Shown: positions 40,688 to 50,312, numbered from the stretch's first letter. The stretch is 64,000 nucleotides of DNA from Arcticibacter sp045629565 (GCF_045629565.1 NZ_JAZQRL010000104.1:95625-159624); one strand, 5' to 3'. Notes: generated by a model from the sequence alone, not told the origin. Made by a program: numbers and translations.

Positions 40688-41842
40688 TTAACCCGACTCA
40701 GGGTCTGCATTAATGTCTCTCTTTAACATCGTCACGTTCGTAGTCATCAGAAACACCATACTTATAGCGAAAAAGAGATTGTTAAAGGAAGATACGGAAA
40801 GTCCGTTGATTACAACAATGGCTATGAAGACGAGAATGGCGTCTTTCTGCATTCCACTTTTACGTAGCATCAGCCAGGTAGCATAAATAATAAAAACGAG
40901 GCCCAGAAGACCATGATCAAGAATTACCCTTAAAAGAAAGGAGTGTAAAACAACAGAATAGCACGTGCCATCGCCAGAGTAGCTAAAGAGTCTTTTGAAG
41001 TAGCTCATGTCCGCACACGAGTAGTAGCTTAATGGTGTGATACGTTCATTTCCGGCCAGCCATTGCCAGGCGTTCCAACCCTTCACTTCGCTCCAGAAAA
41101 CCAGCATGAATTTATAGCGGTCGATTTCTTCCAGGCTCCCTGACCGTTGTGAAAATATATAGTAAATCGCCAGACCGAGTATCACCGAAGCAACAGGTAC
41201 CATAAAAACCCAGGTCTTCGGAAACGACTTGATGAACACATACAAGACAAGAACACTGTACATGAGTAAGGACGACCGGGAGAGTGACAGGAGCGTAATA
41301 ACCGCCAGAACGGCCATAATCAGCAGATACCTTTCCGATGTTATACTGTAACGAACCAGGAATAAGGCATATAAGAGCATTAGCTCGAAATTATTTTCTT
41401 CATAAACAATCGGCCGATCGTCGGTACCGAGCACAAAAGCCAGTAAATATTTAAAGAAAAAAATCCCGAGGAGCACCGTATAAAAGTTGACAACACTTCT
41501 GGCAGTCATCAGCCTTTTGTCAGTTAAAAACGTTAGAAGGAACAGGTATACAAATGACTTGTATATCATCAGGAAATCAAGAACATTCGCCTGGCGATAA
41601 ACAACAGCATACAACCATGAGCAGATAAGATAAAGTGCAAGAGATCCCTGCAAGATCATAACGCTATCAATACGTTTTGATCTTGCCCACAGAAAAGCAG
41701 CGCCGCAGTACACCACAAGCAAACTCTCCAGACCAGTGAGCATCGGATCTGCCTGCTTTCGAACCAACAGCAAAGCAAGCGAGATAATGCCCATACCTCC
41801 CATCACGATAATAAAAAGCTTAGTGAAGATAAACGCCCTCAT
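40688..41842 (-). CDS. O-antigen polymerase/Wzy-like membrane protein
   Basis: A 384-residue protein with about 10-11 membrane segments and a longer loop near residue 240-290 (DRYKFMLVFWSEVKGWNAWQWLAGN, then YSGDGTCYSVVLHSFLLRVILDHGLLGLVFIIYATWLML). The H-S-x-x-L-x-x-x-x-D-x-G pattern late in the protein is typical of Wzy/WaaL-type polymerases, which join lipid-linked repeats in the periplasm. Three bases separate it from the upstream glycosyltransferase gene. Confidence 0.8.
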   Translation of the reverse strand: MRAFIFTKLFIIVMGGMGIISLALLLVRKQADPMLTGLESLLVVYCGAAFLWARSKRIDSVMILQGSLALYLICSWLYAVVYRQANVLDFLMIYKSFVYLFLLTFLTDKRLMTARSVVNFYTVLLGIFFFKYLLAFVLGTDDRPIVYEENNFELMLLYALFLVRYSITSERYLLIMAVLAVITLLSLSRSSLLMYSVLVLYVFIKSFPKTWVFMVPVASVILGLAIYYIFSQRSGSLEEIDRYKFMLVFWSEVKGWNAWQWLAGNERITPLSYYSCADMSYFKRLFSYSGDGTCYSVVLHSFLLRVILDHGLLGLVFIIYATWLMLRKSGMQKDAILVFIAIVVINGLSVSSFNNLFFAISMVFLMTTNVTMLKRDINADPESG

Positions 41843-41845
41843 TAC

Positions 41846-42349
41846 TTATCGTGGTTTTCTTGCTGCGATCATAAACTCCTGAATAGATGATATCAGGCTT
41901 TGGGATGCGGTATCTCCAAGCTCCGGCATGGTGAACAACACGTTTGAACCTGAATGGGTACCTAAAACAACCTCCCGAAGTTCGTCCATATTGTATACAA
42001 CAGGCATGTAGTTCAGCTGAGCTATTTTGTTAGCCGTAGCCAATTGATGCTCATTCCGATGTTCTCCATACGCGGCAATGCGCGGCACAATGATGATTGG
42101 CTTCCTCTCCTTTAAGGCCGATATAATGGTACCCATGCCTGCATGGCTAATAATAAGCCGGGCCTTACTGAATATCCCCATATATTCCTCCGGTGTCAGA
42201 AATTCCACAATCTTCATATTTCTGACCACGAAATCCACTCCAAAAGCCTGAGCTACCACCTCTTCGTCTACCAGTTCACCAGCTATTTCCTCCATTGCCC
42301 GGATAAGCCGATTAAAAGGTGCCTGGGTTCCTGTCGTTACAAAAATCAT
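41846..42349 (-). CDS. Alg13/PssE-like glycosyltransferase subunit
   Basis: A 167-residue GT-B C-terminal half: MIFVTTGTQAPFNRLIRAMEE, SHAGMGTIISALKERKPIIIVPR and EHRNEHQLATANKIAQL bind the UDP-sugar. It is the partner of the Alg14-like membrane subunit encoded upstream, with which it overlaps by 4 bp (ATGA), so the two should form one enzyme, as PssD/PssE or EpsE/EpsF do. The frame opens at 42400, but Met18 at 42349 gives the canonical start. Confidence 0.85.
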   Translation of the reverse strand: MIFVTTGTQAPFNRLIRAMEEIAGELVDEEVVAQAFGVDFVVRNMKIVEFLTPEEYMGIFSKARLIISHAGMGTIISALKERKPIIIVPRIAAYGEHRNEHQLATANKIAQLNYMPVVYNMDELREVVLGTHSGSNVLFTMPELGDTASQSLISSIQEFMIAARKPR

Positions 42350-42789
42350 ACTAACACATTTCCCGCATACATAATTTTTGATGACGCTAGTTCGGGCCAC
42401 TGCGTATAGACGCGATCAGCGAATCTGGATGCAATCCTTCCGCTTAACGAAATCTTTTCTACATTGGCAATACTATCGATCCATACCGTGCGCACGCCCA
42501 TCAACCATCCCACCATTAATCCCATCAGTCCCGGAGCGGCTCCCGTTGTGACGATCACGTCCGGCTTTTCCTTTGAAACAATATGGAACGCATGCCAGAA
42601 TGTTTTCAAAAGCCTGATCTTGTTCCATCTGCTGGCTTCAGCAATATGATAAAACTTCTTTCCCGGCACCATACTGGCAAAGTCCGGATTGGTTGAAACA
42701 AAAAAAACATCCTCATCGTTGAAAGCGAGCGTTATTCTCAGCAGCTGAACCCAATGGCCCCCAACTGACGCAATTCCCATGATTTTCAT
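42346..42789 (-). CDS. Alg14/PssD-like glycosyltransferase subunit
   Basis: A 147-residue partner of the Alg13-like protein. It begins MKIMGIASVGGHWVQLLRI (the GGH acceptor-lipid site), and has KPDVIVTTGAAPGLMGLMVGWLMGVRTVWIDS and ends RVYTQWPELASS, all typical of the PssD/Alg14 group that recruits the catalytic half to the membrane. Overlaps the downstream partner by 4 bp and the upstream GT2 by 4 bp, so all three are tightly coupled. Confidence 0.85.
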   Translation of the reverse strand: MKIMGIASVGGHWVQLLRITLAFNDEDVFFVSTNPDFASMVPGKKFYHIAEASRWNKIRLLKTFWHAFHIVSKEKPDVIVTTGAAPGLMGLMVGWLMGVRTVWIDSIANVEKISLSGRIASRFADRVYTQWPELASSKIMYAGNVLV

Positions 42790-43673
42790 AGTGTAGTAGA
42801 ATTAGTGTAGGTAAATTTATTTTCAACTCTTTTAGCCATGAACCGCCTTACAGCCCTCGCCTCATGCTTCGAAACCAATGGCCGGCTAACGAGTGTGGCC
42901 TTTATGCCGTACATCAAAAAGAGACACCCCTCATACATACTTCTCTCCTTCAGCAGTTTACCTGCCTTAAATAGATACATAAAAAAGGGGTATCCCATAT
43001 TCCGGTATCCATAGGCCTCCCTGCGCAGTCCCTGCCTGACCCCACCTTCAGCATCTCTCGTTTGCGTCGGATATAAATGCAACACGTCCTGCTCAAAAAA
43101 TTTCTCCGTGATATATCCTTTATCCCGGGCCAGAATGTTGTCTATACCATCCCATCCCTTAAAAGGCCTGAGGCCGCCAATCGCCTCAAGACATTCCTTT
43201 CGATAAAATTTATTCGGCCCCTGTGTGTGCCACCGATGTTTAGACTCGATCACTTTTCCCTTATCATTAATGATAAAAGTTGCCCCGCTCGCAATACCCA
43301 GCTTGGGGTACCTTTTAAACTTCTCCACCAGAAAGGCTAAATAGTCATCTTTCTGTATCACGAGATCCGCATCAAGCTTTGACACAATATCCCAACCGAT
43401 TTCCATCTCTTCAGCCACCTTCAATCCCAGATTAAACAGGTCAACGACATTGTTTCCAGTCGCCCTGGCTCCTGAACCGCTTTCTCTCCTATAATATTTG
43501 ATAAACGGGTACTGAGCTGCATATTCCTGAACAATCCGTGGTGATTCATCCACTGAACCATCATCCATCAGCAGCCAGGCAGCAGGATGCACACTTTGCC
43601 TGACTACCGAAGCAAGAGTTTGTCCTACAGACACTTCTTCATTCTTAAAGGGTGTTATAATTAACAACTTCAT
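42786..43673 (-). CDS. Family 2 glycosyltransferase
   Basis: A 295-residue GT2 enzyme: LLIITPFKNEEVSVGQTLASVVRQS, MDDGSVDESP and the acidic SKLDADLVIQKDDYL. A later segment GWDGIDNILARDKGYI fits the acceptor side. It probably adds a sugar to the lipid-linked repeat. The stop overlaps the Alg14-like start (ATGA). A 145-bp gap without obvious elements separates it from the GT4 gene upstream. Confidence 0.86.
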   Translation of the reverse strand: MKLLIITPFKNEEVSVGQTLASVVRQSVHPAAWLLMDDGSVDESPRIVQEYAAQYPFIKYYRRESGSGARATGNNVVDLFNLGLKVAEEMEIGWDIVSKLDADLVIQKDDYLAFLVEKFKRYPKLGIASGATFIINDKGKVIESKHRWHTQGPNKFYRKECLEAIGGLRPFKGWDGIDNILARDKGYITEKFFEQDVLHLYPTQTRDAEGGVRQGLRREAYGYRNMGYPFFMYLFKAGKLLKERSMYEGCLFLMYGIKATLVSRPLVSKHEARAVRRFMAKRVENKFTYTNSTTL

Positions 43674-43818
43674 GTGCCTGTTAAATTATTGACAACAAAT
43701 TCGTAGAAAATTTACAAGTTGAGAGCTAGTACAATCGTGTCGTTACAAATAGAACAAATCTGGAATTAAAATAGCCTACACAGAATAGCATTCCGGATAT
43801 ACAAAAACCGAGAAAATA

Positions 43819-44916
43819 CTATGAAACCATTCCAGAGAACAGCTCATCATAACGTCTCATAATTTGCTCAGTACCAAATTCCTGCGCTCTTTTTTTAAGT
43901 CTGTTCTTATCAATCGGCGACTGTAAGGCGCGCGCCATTTCAGACGCTAATGCAGTGGCATTCCCTACAGGTGAAAGATATCCGTATCCGCCCTTCAAAA
44001 TCTCAGAAGGTCCAAAATCACAATCGGTTGATACGATAGTCAGTCCCGCAGCTAAGGCCTCAACCAATACATTCCCAAACCCCTCATAGTCTGAAGAAAG
44101 GACAAACAAATCTGCTTTACTCATCCATGATACCGGATTGAGTTTGAAGCCCTCCAAACGTATGCAGTCCTGAAGGTTCATATCATCTATCTTCTTTTGC
44201 AGACCCGATTTCAGATTTCCGTCACCCAGTATGATCAAACGGACCTGAATATCTTTTCGGAGCAAGGCTATCGCTTCAATAAGCAATGCGTGGTTTTTAG
44301 CCGGAACCAACCTCCCCACAGTGATAATCACAGGAACTTCCGGAAACTGAAACCACTCGTGACTTACTTCAGTACCCGCTTGCTCTTCCAGCTGCGGACT
44401 CCAGGCTGGATTATATATTACATGTATTTTTCTCTTTGGGATAAGAGCAACTTTTTTGAGGCTTCCGGCAAGCCCCTCCGATACAGCAACAACAGCATCT
44501 GCAAACCGATATAATAACGGGATAGCAAGGAATGTCAGCTTAGACAACGTCAAGGAGCTGTTCTTAAAAAAAACAGCTGTGTTGTTCCGCTCCGATATGA
44601 CAATTTTTGTCCTCACCCCTGAGAGAAACCGGCCGATCACCGTGAACGTATTCAACGAAGGCGTAGCCGTAAACAGAAGATCAAACTGATGTTCTTTCAA
44701 TATGGAGGAGAAAGATCTTAACAACTTCGTCTTGTCAATAGACTTGAAGAAGATGATCTTGACGTTCTGGTCAAGCAAATCGATATATTCTCCATCCCGC
44801 TTCATCAACACAACGGAAACATCATGTCCCGCTGCTGCGAAGTAGTTCGCAGCATTGACGATCATACGTTGTATCCCACCGTGATTCAGGTTCCGATAAA
44901 AATATGCCAGCTTCAT
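43819..44916 (-). CDS. Family 4 glycosyltransferase
   Basis: A 365-residue GT-B enzyme. N-terminal MKLAYFYRNLNHGGIQRMIVNAANYF, then VPVIITVGRLVPAKNHALLIEAI and the retaining GT4 signature SSDYEGFGNVLVEALAAGLTIVSTD, with Glu of the EX7E motif in E-G-F-G-N-V-L-V-E. It transfers an unknown sugar. The stop of the upstream GT2 gene lies one base away, so they are co-transcribed. Confidence 0.87.
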   Translation of the reverse strand: MKLAYFYRNLNHGGIQRMIVNAANYFAAAGHDVSVVLMKRDGEYIDLLDQNVKIIFFKSIDKTKLLRSFSSILKEHQFDLLFTATPSLNTFTVIGRFLSGVRTKIVISERNNTAVFFKNSSLTLSKLTFLAIPLLYRFADAVVAVSEGLAGSLKKVALIPKRKIHVIYNPAWSPQLEEQAGTEVSHEWFQFPEVPVIITVGRLVPAKNHALLIEAIALLRKDIQVRLIILGDGNLKSGLQKKIDDMNLQDCIRLEGFKLNPVSWMSKADLFVLSSDYEGFGNVLVEALAAGLTIVSTDCDFGPSEILKGGYGYLSPVGNATALASEMARALQSPIDKNRLKKRAQEFGTEQIMRRYDELFSGMVS

Positions 44917-44917
44917 A

Positions 44918-45826
44918 TCATGTTCTCATTAGTTTTCTTGCCATCAGTTTGGCAAGAAGGAGCATACCCGAAGAACTTACATTCATTTTACTGATAAGGC
45001 GAAAGTCAGGCCGTTGCCCATCGATCATTTGTCCTCTTAGGATACTGTAGATCCGCTGATTCTGAAATTCTTTAATAGCCTTCCTCAGTTCGTAATCGTC
45101 TGACCTCTTCAGGAGATCCATCACGAATGGCGAAAATATATAACCCGATTCCCTTTTAACAGACTTGGTAACCATGTTTACGGAGTCCAGATAATAGTTA
45201 GACAGCGGCTTATTAATCCAGATATTCTCTTTACTTAAAGCAAGGCAGCGGATCCAGGTATCAACATCACCGCCCCTCTTATAGCCAGCTGCCGGGAATT
45301 TACCCGCACGCAGCAGAATATCCTTCCGAAAAGCAACTGCACCCGTCCAGAGGGTATGTCGCTGCCTGAACAAATCCACGAGTTCAAAGCGTCTGAAATC
45401 ATCCTTTTTGTTCAGAGAGGATGTTCGGTCGAGCTTTTTGGTCCCTCCCGTAACATGATAATAGCCCCAGGAAAGCGATGTGGCTTGAGGATTCTGAATG
45501 ATGGCATTATATAAAGTATCCAACAGCTCAGGCGCCCACTCATCATCGGCGTCCAGAAAGCAGATCCAGTCAGAGCACGCTTTGTCGATTCCCATATTTC
45601 TGGCCAGATAACCACCAGGCCCCGGTTCCGGTCGGTCAAATAGTCTTATCCGGTCGTCCGAAAACTCTTGAAGCTTCTCTGCAGAACCGTCTGTTGACGC
45701 GTCGTTAACAATGATAAGCTCAAACTCAGGATAGGTCTGATTAAGCACAGAATTTATGGAGCGTTCCAGATGCGGCAACTTGTTATGCACCGGAATAATA
45801 ACCGAAAAGCGCAACTTCTTATCCAT
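44918..45826 (-). CDS. Family 2 glycosyltransferase
   Basis: A 302-residue GT2 enzyme: FSVIIPVHNKLPHLERSINSVLNQT, NDASTDGSAEKL and the metal site FLDADDEWAP. KRGGDVDTWIRCLAL in the middle fits an acceptor loop (ED-like motif as GDVD). It lies 9 bp downstream of the Wzc-like gene and 1 bp upstream of the GT4, in the exopolysaccharide operon. Confidence 0.87.
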   Translation of the reverse strand: MDKKLRFSVIIPVHNKLPHLERSINSVLNQTYPEFELIIVNDASTDGSAEKLQEFSDDRIRLFDRPEPGPGGYLARNMGIDKACSDWICFLDADDEWAPELLDTLYNAIIQNPQATSLSWGYYHVTGGTKKLDRTSSLNKKDDFRRFELVDLFRQRHTLWTGAVAFRKDILLRAGKFPAAGYKRGGDVDTWIRCLALSKENIWINKPLSNYYLDSVNMVTKSVKRESGYIFSPFVMDLLKRSDDYELRKAIKEFQNQRIYSILRGQMIDGQRPDFRLISKMNVSSSGMLLLAKLMARKLMRT

Positions 45827-45835
45827 AATGATTGA

Positions 45836-48175
45836 TTAAGCCTTTGCAAAAAGCCCCTTTACCTTTCTAAAGCGCGACCGTTCACCTGTACTATAATCGT
45901 ACTGTCCATAGTTGTATCCCGATCCGGCTTGAATATCGTTCAGCACCATCGCCATATGTTTTTTAGGATTCTCATTCTTCAGCTCTTCCGCAATCGCGAG
46001 CTGAGATTTTAGTGTAAGATGTTGTCTCGCCACGTACAGACAGGTGTCGGCGTGCTCCATCAGCAACTGTGCGTCCGTAACCACACCTACAGGTGGGGCG
46101 TCAATAACGATATAATCAAACTCGGCACGTAAAATTTCGAAGATAAGGCCAACCCGACTGCTCATCAGTATTTCTGCAGGATTGGATCGCAAAGCTCCTG
46201 CGCTCATGATAAAAAGGTTATCCAAAATTCCTGAGGGCTTGATAATGTTCCCGAAGTAAAGCTCCTCTTCTAAAATAAACTCTGAAAAACCGGGTCCGTC
46301 CGGCACTATAGCTTTAGCAGACAAGCCTGGTTTTCTCAGATCGAGTTCCATGAGCAGCACCTTTTTATTCGAAAGGGCGAATATGCTCGCCAGATTAGCC
46401 GATACAAAAGACTTGCCTTCTCCGGATACGCTCGAAGTCAACAGTATAACTCTATCATCAGATTCCCTGAAATTCAGCAACAACTTCGTCCGCAACGCCC
46501 TGAACTGCTCCGCTACCGGTGTTCTGGGCTTGAACGCCACAACAAAAGTCTCACCCTCAGTGCTGTGACTGATCTCTGCGATCACCGGCAGTGTGCAGTT
46601 GATCCGGATATCCTCCTTATTCTCAATGCGCGTATTGGTCAGAAACCGCAGATAGATCACCGATGCCGGAATGAGGAGCGAAAGCAAGGTCGCCACCGTA
46701 TAATAAACCGGTGCCTTCGGACTTACCTTTCCCTGTGTCTTTGGAGGATCGATCTTTTTCGAGTTAGGCGTATTATAAGTCTTGGCAATGGCCGACTCTT
46801 CCCTCTTTTGCATCAGGAATATATACAATTCCTGCTTGATCTGCTGTTGCCGCGCCAGGTCAAGATAGTTCCGTTCAATCCTCGGCACACCCTGCACCTG
46901 GCCTTCCACCGATTGCATCTGCTGCCTTAAGTTTGCAAGCGTGATGCCAAGTGAACGCTTACTACTGACCAGACTGCTTAACATGTCAGCCCTCAGGTTC
47001 GCGATCCGCTCATTAATATTCGTGATCACCGGATTTTTCGCTGTCACCCCGACCATTCTTTTATCTCTCTCCAGAAGTAGCGTATTGTACTTTTCCACCA
47101 GATCACTAAAGGTCGGATCGGATACCACGAGCGAACTCGGTACAATCCTGTCGTTTCCGGCATTGCTCTGCAGATACTCCTGAAGGCTGGTTAGAACATT
47201 TATTTGTGTTTCTGCCTTAGCGACCTCATTCATAAACTGACTGCTGTTCTGAACCATCACCTTAGACTGTTCAGACATCTCTGCAATCCTGTTTCTTTGC
47301 TTAAAACTCTGTATGTCGCCTTCCAAATCACCAAGCTCGGCACCAAGGAAGCTGAGCCTGTTCTGTATGAAAGCAACACTGCTGTCAGCCAGTCGGTTTC
47401 GGTCCTCCAAATTTGTCTGCACATACAGATCAAGAAGCCGGTTTAATATATCCTCTCCTTTCTTTGGCAACGGATAAGAAAAATTCAAGTCGAGGATAGC
47501 CACTTGCTTCGCAAATAATGCTACTTCCAGGCTGTTGGTGAGACTATTAACAGCCTTGTCAACAGACGATATAGTGAACCGGTATGCTCCAGGCGCCGGG
47601 GCTCTTTCATCTGTCTGACCCAACTGTATAGTCCCCACCCCGGTAACTTTCAGCGGTTTATTGAAGCTGAGCTGCGTCGCTGTATCCTCCCATTCGAGCT
47701 CGACCTTTCCGCCAGGCAGCACCGTAGCATCAAAGCTTGTGAACTTGATCGAATCGAGAGGATCGATTACCTCGACGACAAAGGGAGGCTGATACATCTC
47801 TACAGACTTAAAGCCCTCCCTGCGGTAGTAAACCACATCAAGCTTCATATCCCGAACCACCTTTTCCATGAGAGAGCGTGTTTTTAATACAACAGCTTCT
47901 TCATCTACGCTCGACGCTGTCGGCACGCCCAATTCTTCCGTCAACGAATGGCTTGCCGCCGTACTACCCCCTCTGGTAGAACTACTGATTTTCACCATGG
48001 CATGGATATTATACAAGGGTGTGGCATATTGAATATAAAAAAACACAACAAGGCAAAAGACTACAAAGGTCGCAAGGAACCATGGCCATGCAGCCTTCAT
48101 CTTACGCCACAGCTGCGTATAATTTGTTTCATCGCCTTCGTCGAAGGACATACCGTTATACTTACGTTTACTCAT
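45836..48175 (-). CDS. Wzc-like polysaccharide co-polymerase and tyrosine kinase
   Basis: A 779-residue inner-membrane protein. Wzz domain between a membrane segment at about 33-53 and a second at about 515-535, with a large periplasmic coiled coil (RDKRMVGVTAKNPVITNINERI). The cytosolic BY-kinase has Walker A SSVSGEGKSF, Walker A-prime LLMELDLRKPG and Walker B YIVIDAPPVG. The C-terminus carries a tyrosine cluster (GYNYGQYDYSTG), the usual autophosphorylation site. It controls chain length and export with the Wza-like protein 19 bp upstream. Confidence 0.93.
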   Translation of the reverse strand: MSKRKYNGMSFDEGDETNYTQLWRKMKAAWPWFLATFVVFCLVVFFYIQYATPLYNIHAMVKISSSTRGGSTAASHSLTEELGVPTASSVDEEAVVLKTRSLMEKVVRDMKLDVVYYRREGFKSVEMYQPPFVVEVIDPLDSIKFTSFDATVLPGGKVELEWEDTATQLSFNKPLKVTGVGTIQLGQTDERAPAPGAYRFTISSVDKAVNSLTNSLEVALFAKQVAILDLNFSYPLPKKGEDILNRLLDLYVQTNLEDRNRLADSSVAFIQNRLSFLGAELGDLEGDIQSFKQRNRIAEMSEQSKVMVQNSSQFMNEVAKAETQINVLTSLQEYLQSNAGNDRIVPSSLVVSDPTFSDLVEKYNTLLLERDKRMVGVTAKNPVITNINERIANLRADMLSSLVSSKRSLGITLANLRQQMQSVEGQVQGVPRIERNYLDLARQQQIKQELYIFLMQKREESAIAKTYNTPNSKKIDPPKTQGKVSPKAPVYYTVATLLSLLIPASVIYLRFLTNTRIENKEDIRINCTLPVIAEISHSTEGETFVVAFKPRTPVAEQFRALRTKLLLNFRESDDRVILLTSSVSGEGKSFVSANLASIFALSNKKVLLMELDLRKPGLSAKAIVPDGPGFSEFILEEELYFGNIIKPSGILDNLFIMSAGALRSNPAEILMSSRVGLIFEILRAEFDYIVIDAPPVGVVTDAQLLMEHADTCLYVARQHLTLKSQLAIAEELKNENPKKHMAMVLNDIQAGSGYNYGQYDYSTGERSRFRKVKGLFAKA

Positions 48176-48194
48176 TACTTATTTCGTATAGGAT

Positions 48195-48995
48195 CTACCA
48201 GATTCTGGTAATGATGAGAACTATGGTAGAAATTGCCGATAATGTTACAACCGCAGTTGACCGGGCTGTGCTGTTCAGTGAAAAGACCTTCGCCTTATTA
48301 GGCTCCACGTAAATCACATCGTTCTGCTTAAGATAATAATAGGGGCTCTTAAAAATATCGGAAGAATTAATACTCAGCGTTCCATACTCTTTCTGGCCGT
48401 TCTGGTCGCGGATAACCATAATATTTTCACGTTTTCCGTAAAGTGTTAAGTCTCCGGCCAAACTAAGTGCGTCTAAAATAGACACCTTCTCGTTGGGCAT
48501 GGTAAATGAACCAGGTCTGTTGACCTCTCCCAAAACAGAGACCTTAAAGTTGAGGAGCCGAACCGTGACATTAGGATTCTGGTAATATTCCGCCGCCTCT
48601 TTTCGTATCAGTTCCCGCGCCTGAAAGGTGCTCAAGCCTGCCACTTTAACTTTGCCAATGATTGCAAGCTCTATCTCCCCATTCTTATCTACCGAAAATC
48701 CTTCTATTTCCCTTGAACTGGGATTCCTCGCATTTCCCATCGTTTCCTGAACCGACGACTGATTTACAACTGCAGCTGTTTGCGGGTCTACAGTTATTAT
48801 AGATATGCCCAGAATATCATCGGTTTGAATGATCGGTTCAGTAAACGCAATCGCAGACTCCAGTCGCTTTCGCTCGGTCTGATTCATGTTTTGGAAATAG
48901 GCAACATTCTGAGTGCCAACACAAGAAGAAAAGAAAATCACTGAAGAAAAAAACAGCAGAGAAAAAGAAAAAAATTTTCGGAATCCAAGTCTCAT
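48195..48995 (-). CDS. Wza-like polysaccharide export lipoprotein
   Basis: A 266-residue outer-membrane lipoprotein with lipobox FSSC. Poly_export domain (PIIQTDDILGISIITVDPQTAAVVNQ) followed by an SLBB-like region (VSVLGEVNRPGSFTMPNEKVSILDALSLAGDLTLYGKRENIMVIR) and a C-terminal hydrophobic segment. It forms the channel through which the polymer leaves, together with the Wzc-like protein. First gene of the operon; a TATTTTTG element on the minus strand at 49030-49037 may be its -7 box. Confidence 0.92.
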   Translation of the reverse strand: MRLGFRKFFSFSLLFFSSVIFFSSCVGTQNVAYFQNMNQTERKRLESAIAFTEPIIQTDDILGISIITVDPQTAAVVNQSSVQETMGNARNPSSREIEGFSVDKNGEIELAIIGKVKVAGLSTFQARELIRKEAAEYYQNPNVTVRLLNFKVSVLGEVNRPGSFTMPNEKVSILDALSLAGDLTLYGKRENIMVIRDQNGQKEYGTLSINSSDIFKSPYYYLKQNDVIYVEPNKAKVFSLNSTARSTAVVTLSAISTIVLIITRIW

Positions 48996-49029
48996 AGAGC
49001 GCCTATTGTAAACAGTAAGAAGATGTAAA

Positions 49030-49037
49030 CAAAAATA
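49030..49037 (-). promoter_or_regulatory. Candidate -7 element of the exopolysaccharide operon
   Basis: The minus strand reads TATTTTTG (TAnnTTTG), 34 bp upstream of the wza-like start. No TTG lies at the proper spacing. Confidence 0.4.
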
Positions 49038-49111
49038 TTACTAATGACTTCTCTTCCTATACCCAAACACAAGGCACTGATACACATAAAATTACACGAA
49101 TCCGGGATATT

Positions 49112-50206
49112 TCATTTCACAGGATCCTCCAGGAAAGGAATGATGACCTTTAACGTGGTTTCGTCCGACGAAAAGAACGCGCTAAGCTTCCCGACGATCT
49201 GTTCTGCAGAGAGATATTGTTCGTAATAACTGATGACATTTGATCTGAGCTTCGCTATCTCCTGTTCGGACATGGTGAACAGTTCCGACAAAACCTCACC
49301 CAATTCATTCTCGTTTGTATAGCAAACAGCGTTTTTCATATGTTCCAAAGGAGGCGTAAACAACGAACCATATTGGATGATCGGTATGGTACCAACGGCC
49401 ATCGACTCAATGGCGTTATGAGACCATGGCATGCGTACCCCCGGCAGGCAAAGAAAAAAGTGCGCTTTACCCAAAATACTTAACCATTGCTCCCCCGGTG
49501 TCCTTGCTTCTGATAGCACAATCTTTTTTGCTCCCGCTTCCAATAGCTCATGCAATCTCCCCGGCTCCTTTACAAACTCCAGTTCAGCCGGTTCATCAAA
49601 CCGGCCCCTGATGTATCTCAAGGCGTTTATCCGGGAAACAGTTCCATTAAAGTTCTCTTTAAGAACATCCCTGTTATATAGCCTGCTATCAAAATTTCCG
49701 GCAAAAAACACCAGTACGTTCCGCTTCTGGCTTCTAAAAAGGTGTAGATCGTCAGAACTTATTTGTTTTATATAAAACTTGGGATGCAAGGGAAAAGGCA
49801 TATAGAAGGCTCCTTCGTCAACGGTTCCTATAAAACGGTATCCGTATGCAATCTCCAACCATTTTCGCTTGCCGACTGGAGATACCCATTCGACAGTGTT
49901 TTCCTTTGCTTGACATTGACGTACCAGCTTATAATTTTGCTGCAGGAAAAGCTTTTTATAAGGTGGGGCTAGCCGGCTTATGAACGCTTTGTCTATCTTC
50001 ACACTCAACCCAAAGCCACAAAACTTCAGGTATTGGCAAAATATAAACGAGAACCTCCCCATATCGCTGTTCATGAGAAAGCTGTCTAAATAAACATTCA
50101 GCTTATTATGGGTTGGCACCGGATTAAACTTACTTTTTACAATATAGCTTATCAGTTTCAACTCATGATAAAGATCTCTAAGCGGCGACTTGATTCTTCC
50201 TATCAT
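49112..50206 (-). CDS. Exostosin-like glycosyltransferase
   Basis: A 364-residue cytosolic protein. The middle has RNVLVFFAGNFDSRLYNRDV, and the C-terminal half has KAHFFLCLPGVRMPWSHNAIESMAVGTIPIIQYGSLFTPPLEHMKNAVCY, which is the GT-B donor site pattern of exostosin/GT47-type enzymes (F-C-L-P-G then E-S-M-A-x-G-x-I-P-I-I). It lies 116 bp upstream of the wza-like gene in the same direction and may add a sugar to the same polymer. Family assignment is by motif only. Confidence 0.7.
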   Translation of the reverse strand: MIGRIKSPLRDLYHELKLISYIVKSKFNPVPTHNKLNVYLDSFLMNSDMGRFSFIFCQYLKFCGFGLSVKIDKAFISRLAPPYKKLFLQQNYKLVRQCQAKENTVEWVSPVGKRKWLEIAYGYRFIGTVDEGAFYMPFPLHPKFYIKQISSDDLHLFRSQKRNVLVFFAGNFDSRLYNRDVLKENFNGTVSRINALRYIRGRFDEPAELEFVKEPGRLHELLEAGAKKIVLSEARTPGEQWLSILGKAHFFLCLPGVRMPWSHNAIESMAVGTIPIIQYGSLFTPPLEHMKNAVCYTNENELGEVLSELFTMSEQEIAKLRSNVISYYEQYLSAEQIVGKLSAFFSSDETTLKVIIPFLEDPVK

Positions 50207-50312
50207 TCAATCAAAAATAACGAAAGCATGTTCGCGAAGCCTTGCTACCTTTCCATCTGATACCCCAATCAACATATTTTGATCCATATTTCACACTCCA
50301 ACCTCCTGAAAC

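Noticed and set aside
50206..50225. TATTTTTG on the minus strand before the exostosin-like gene
   Set aside because: It ends only a few bases from the start codon and lacks a -33 element.
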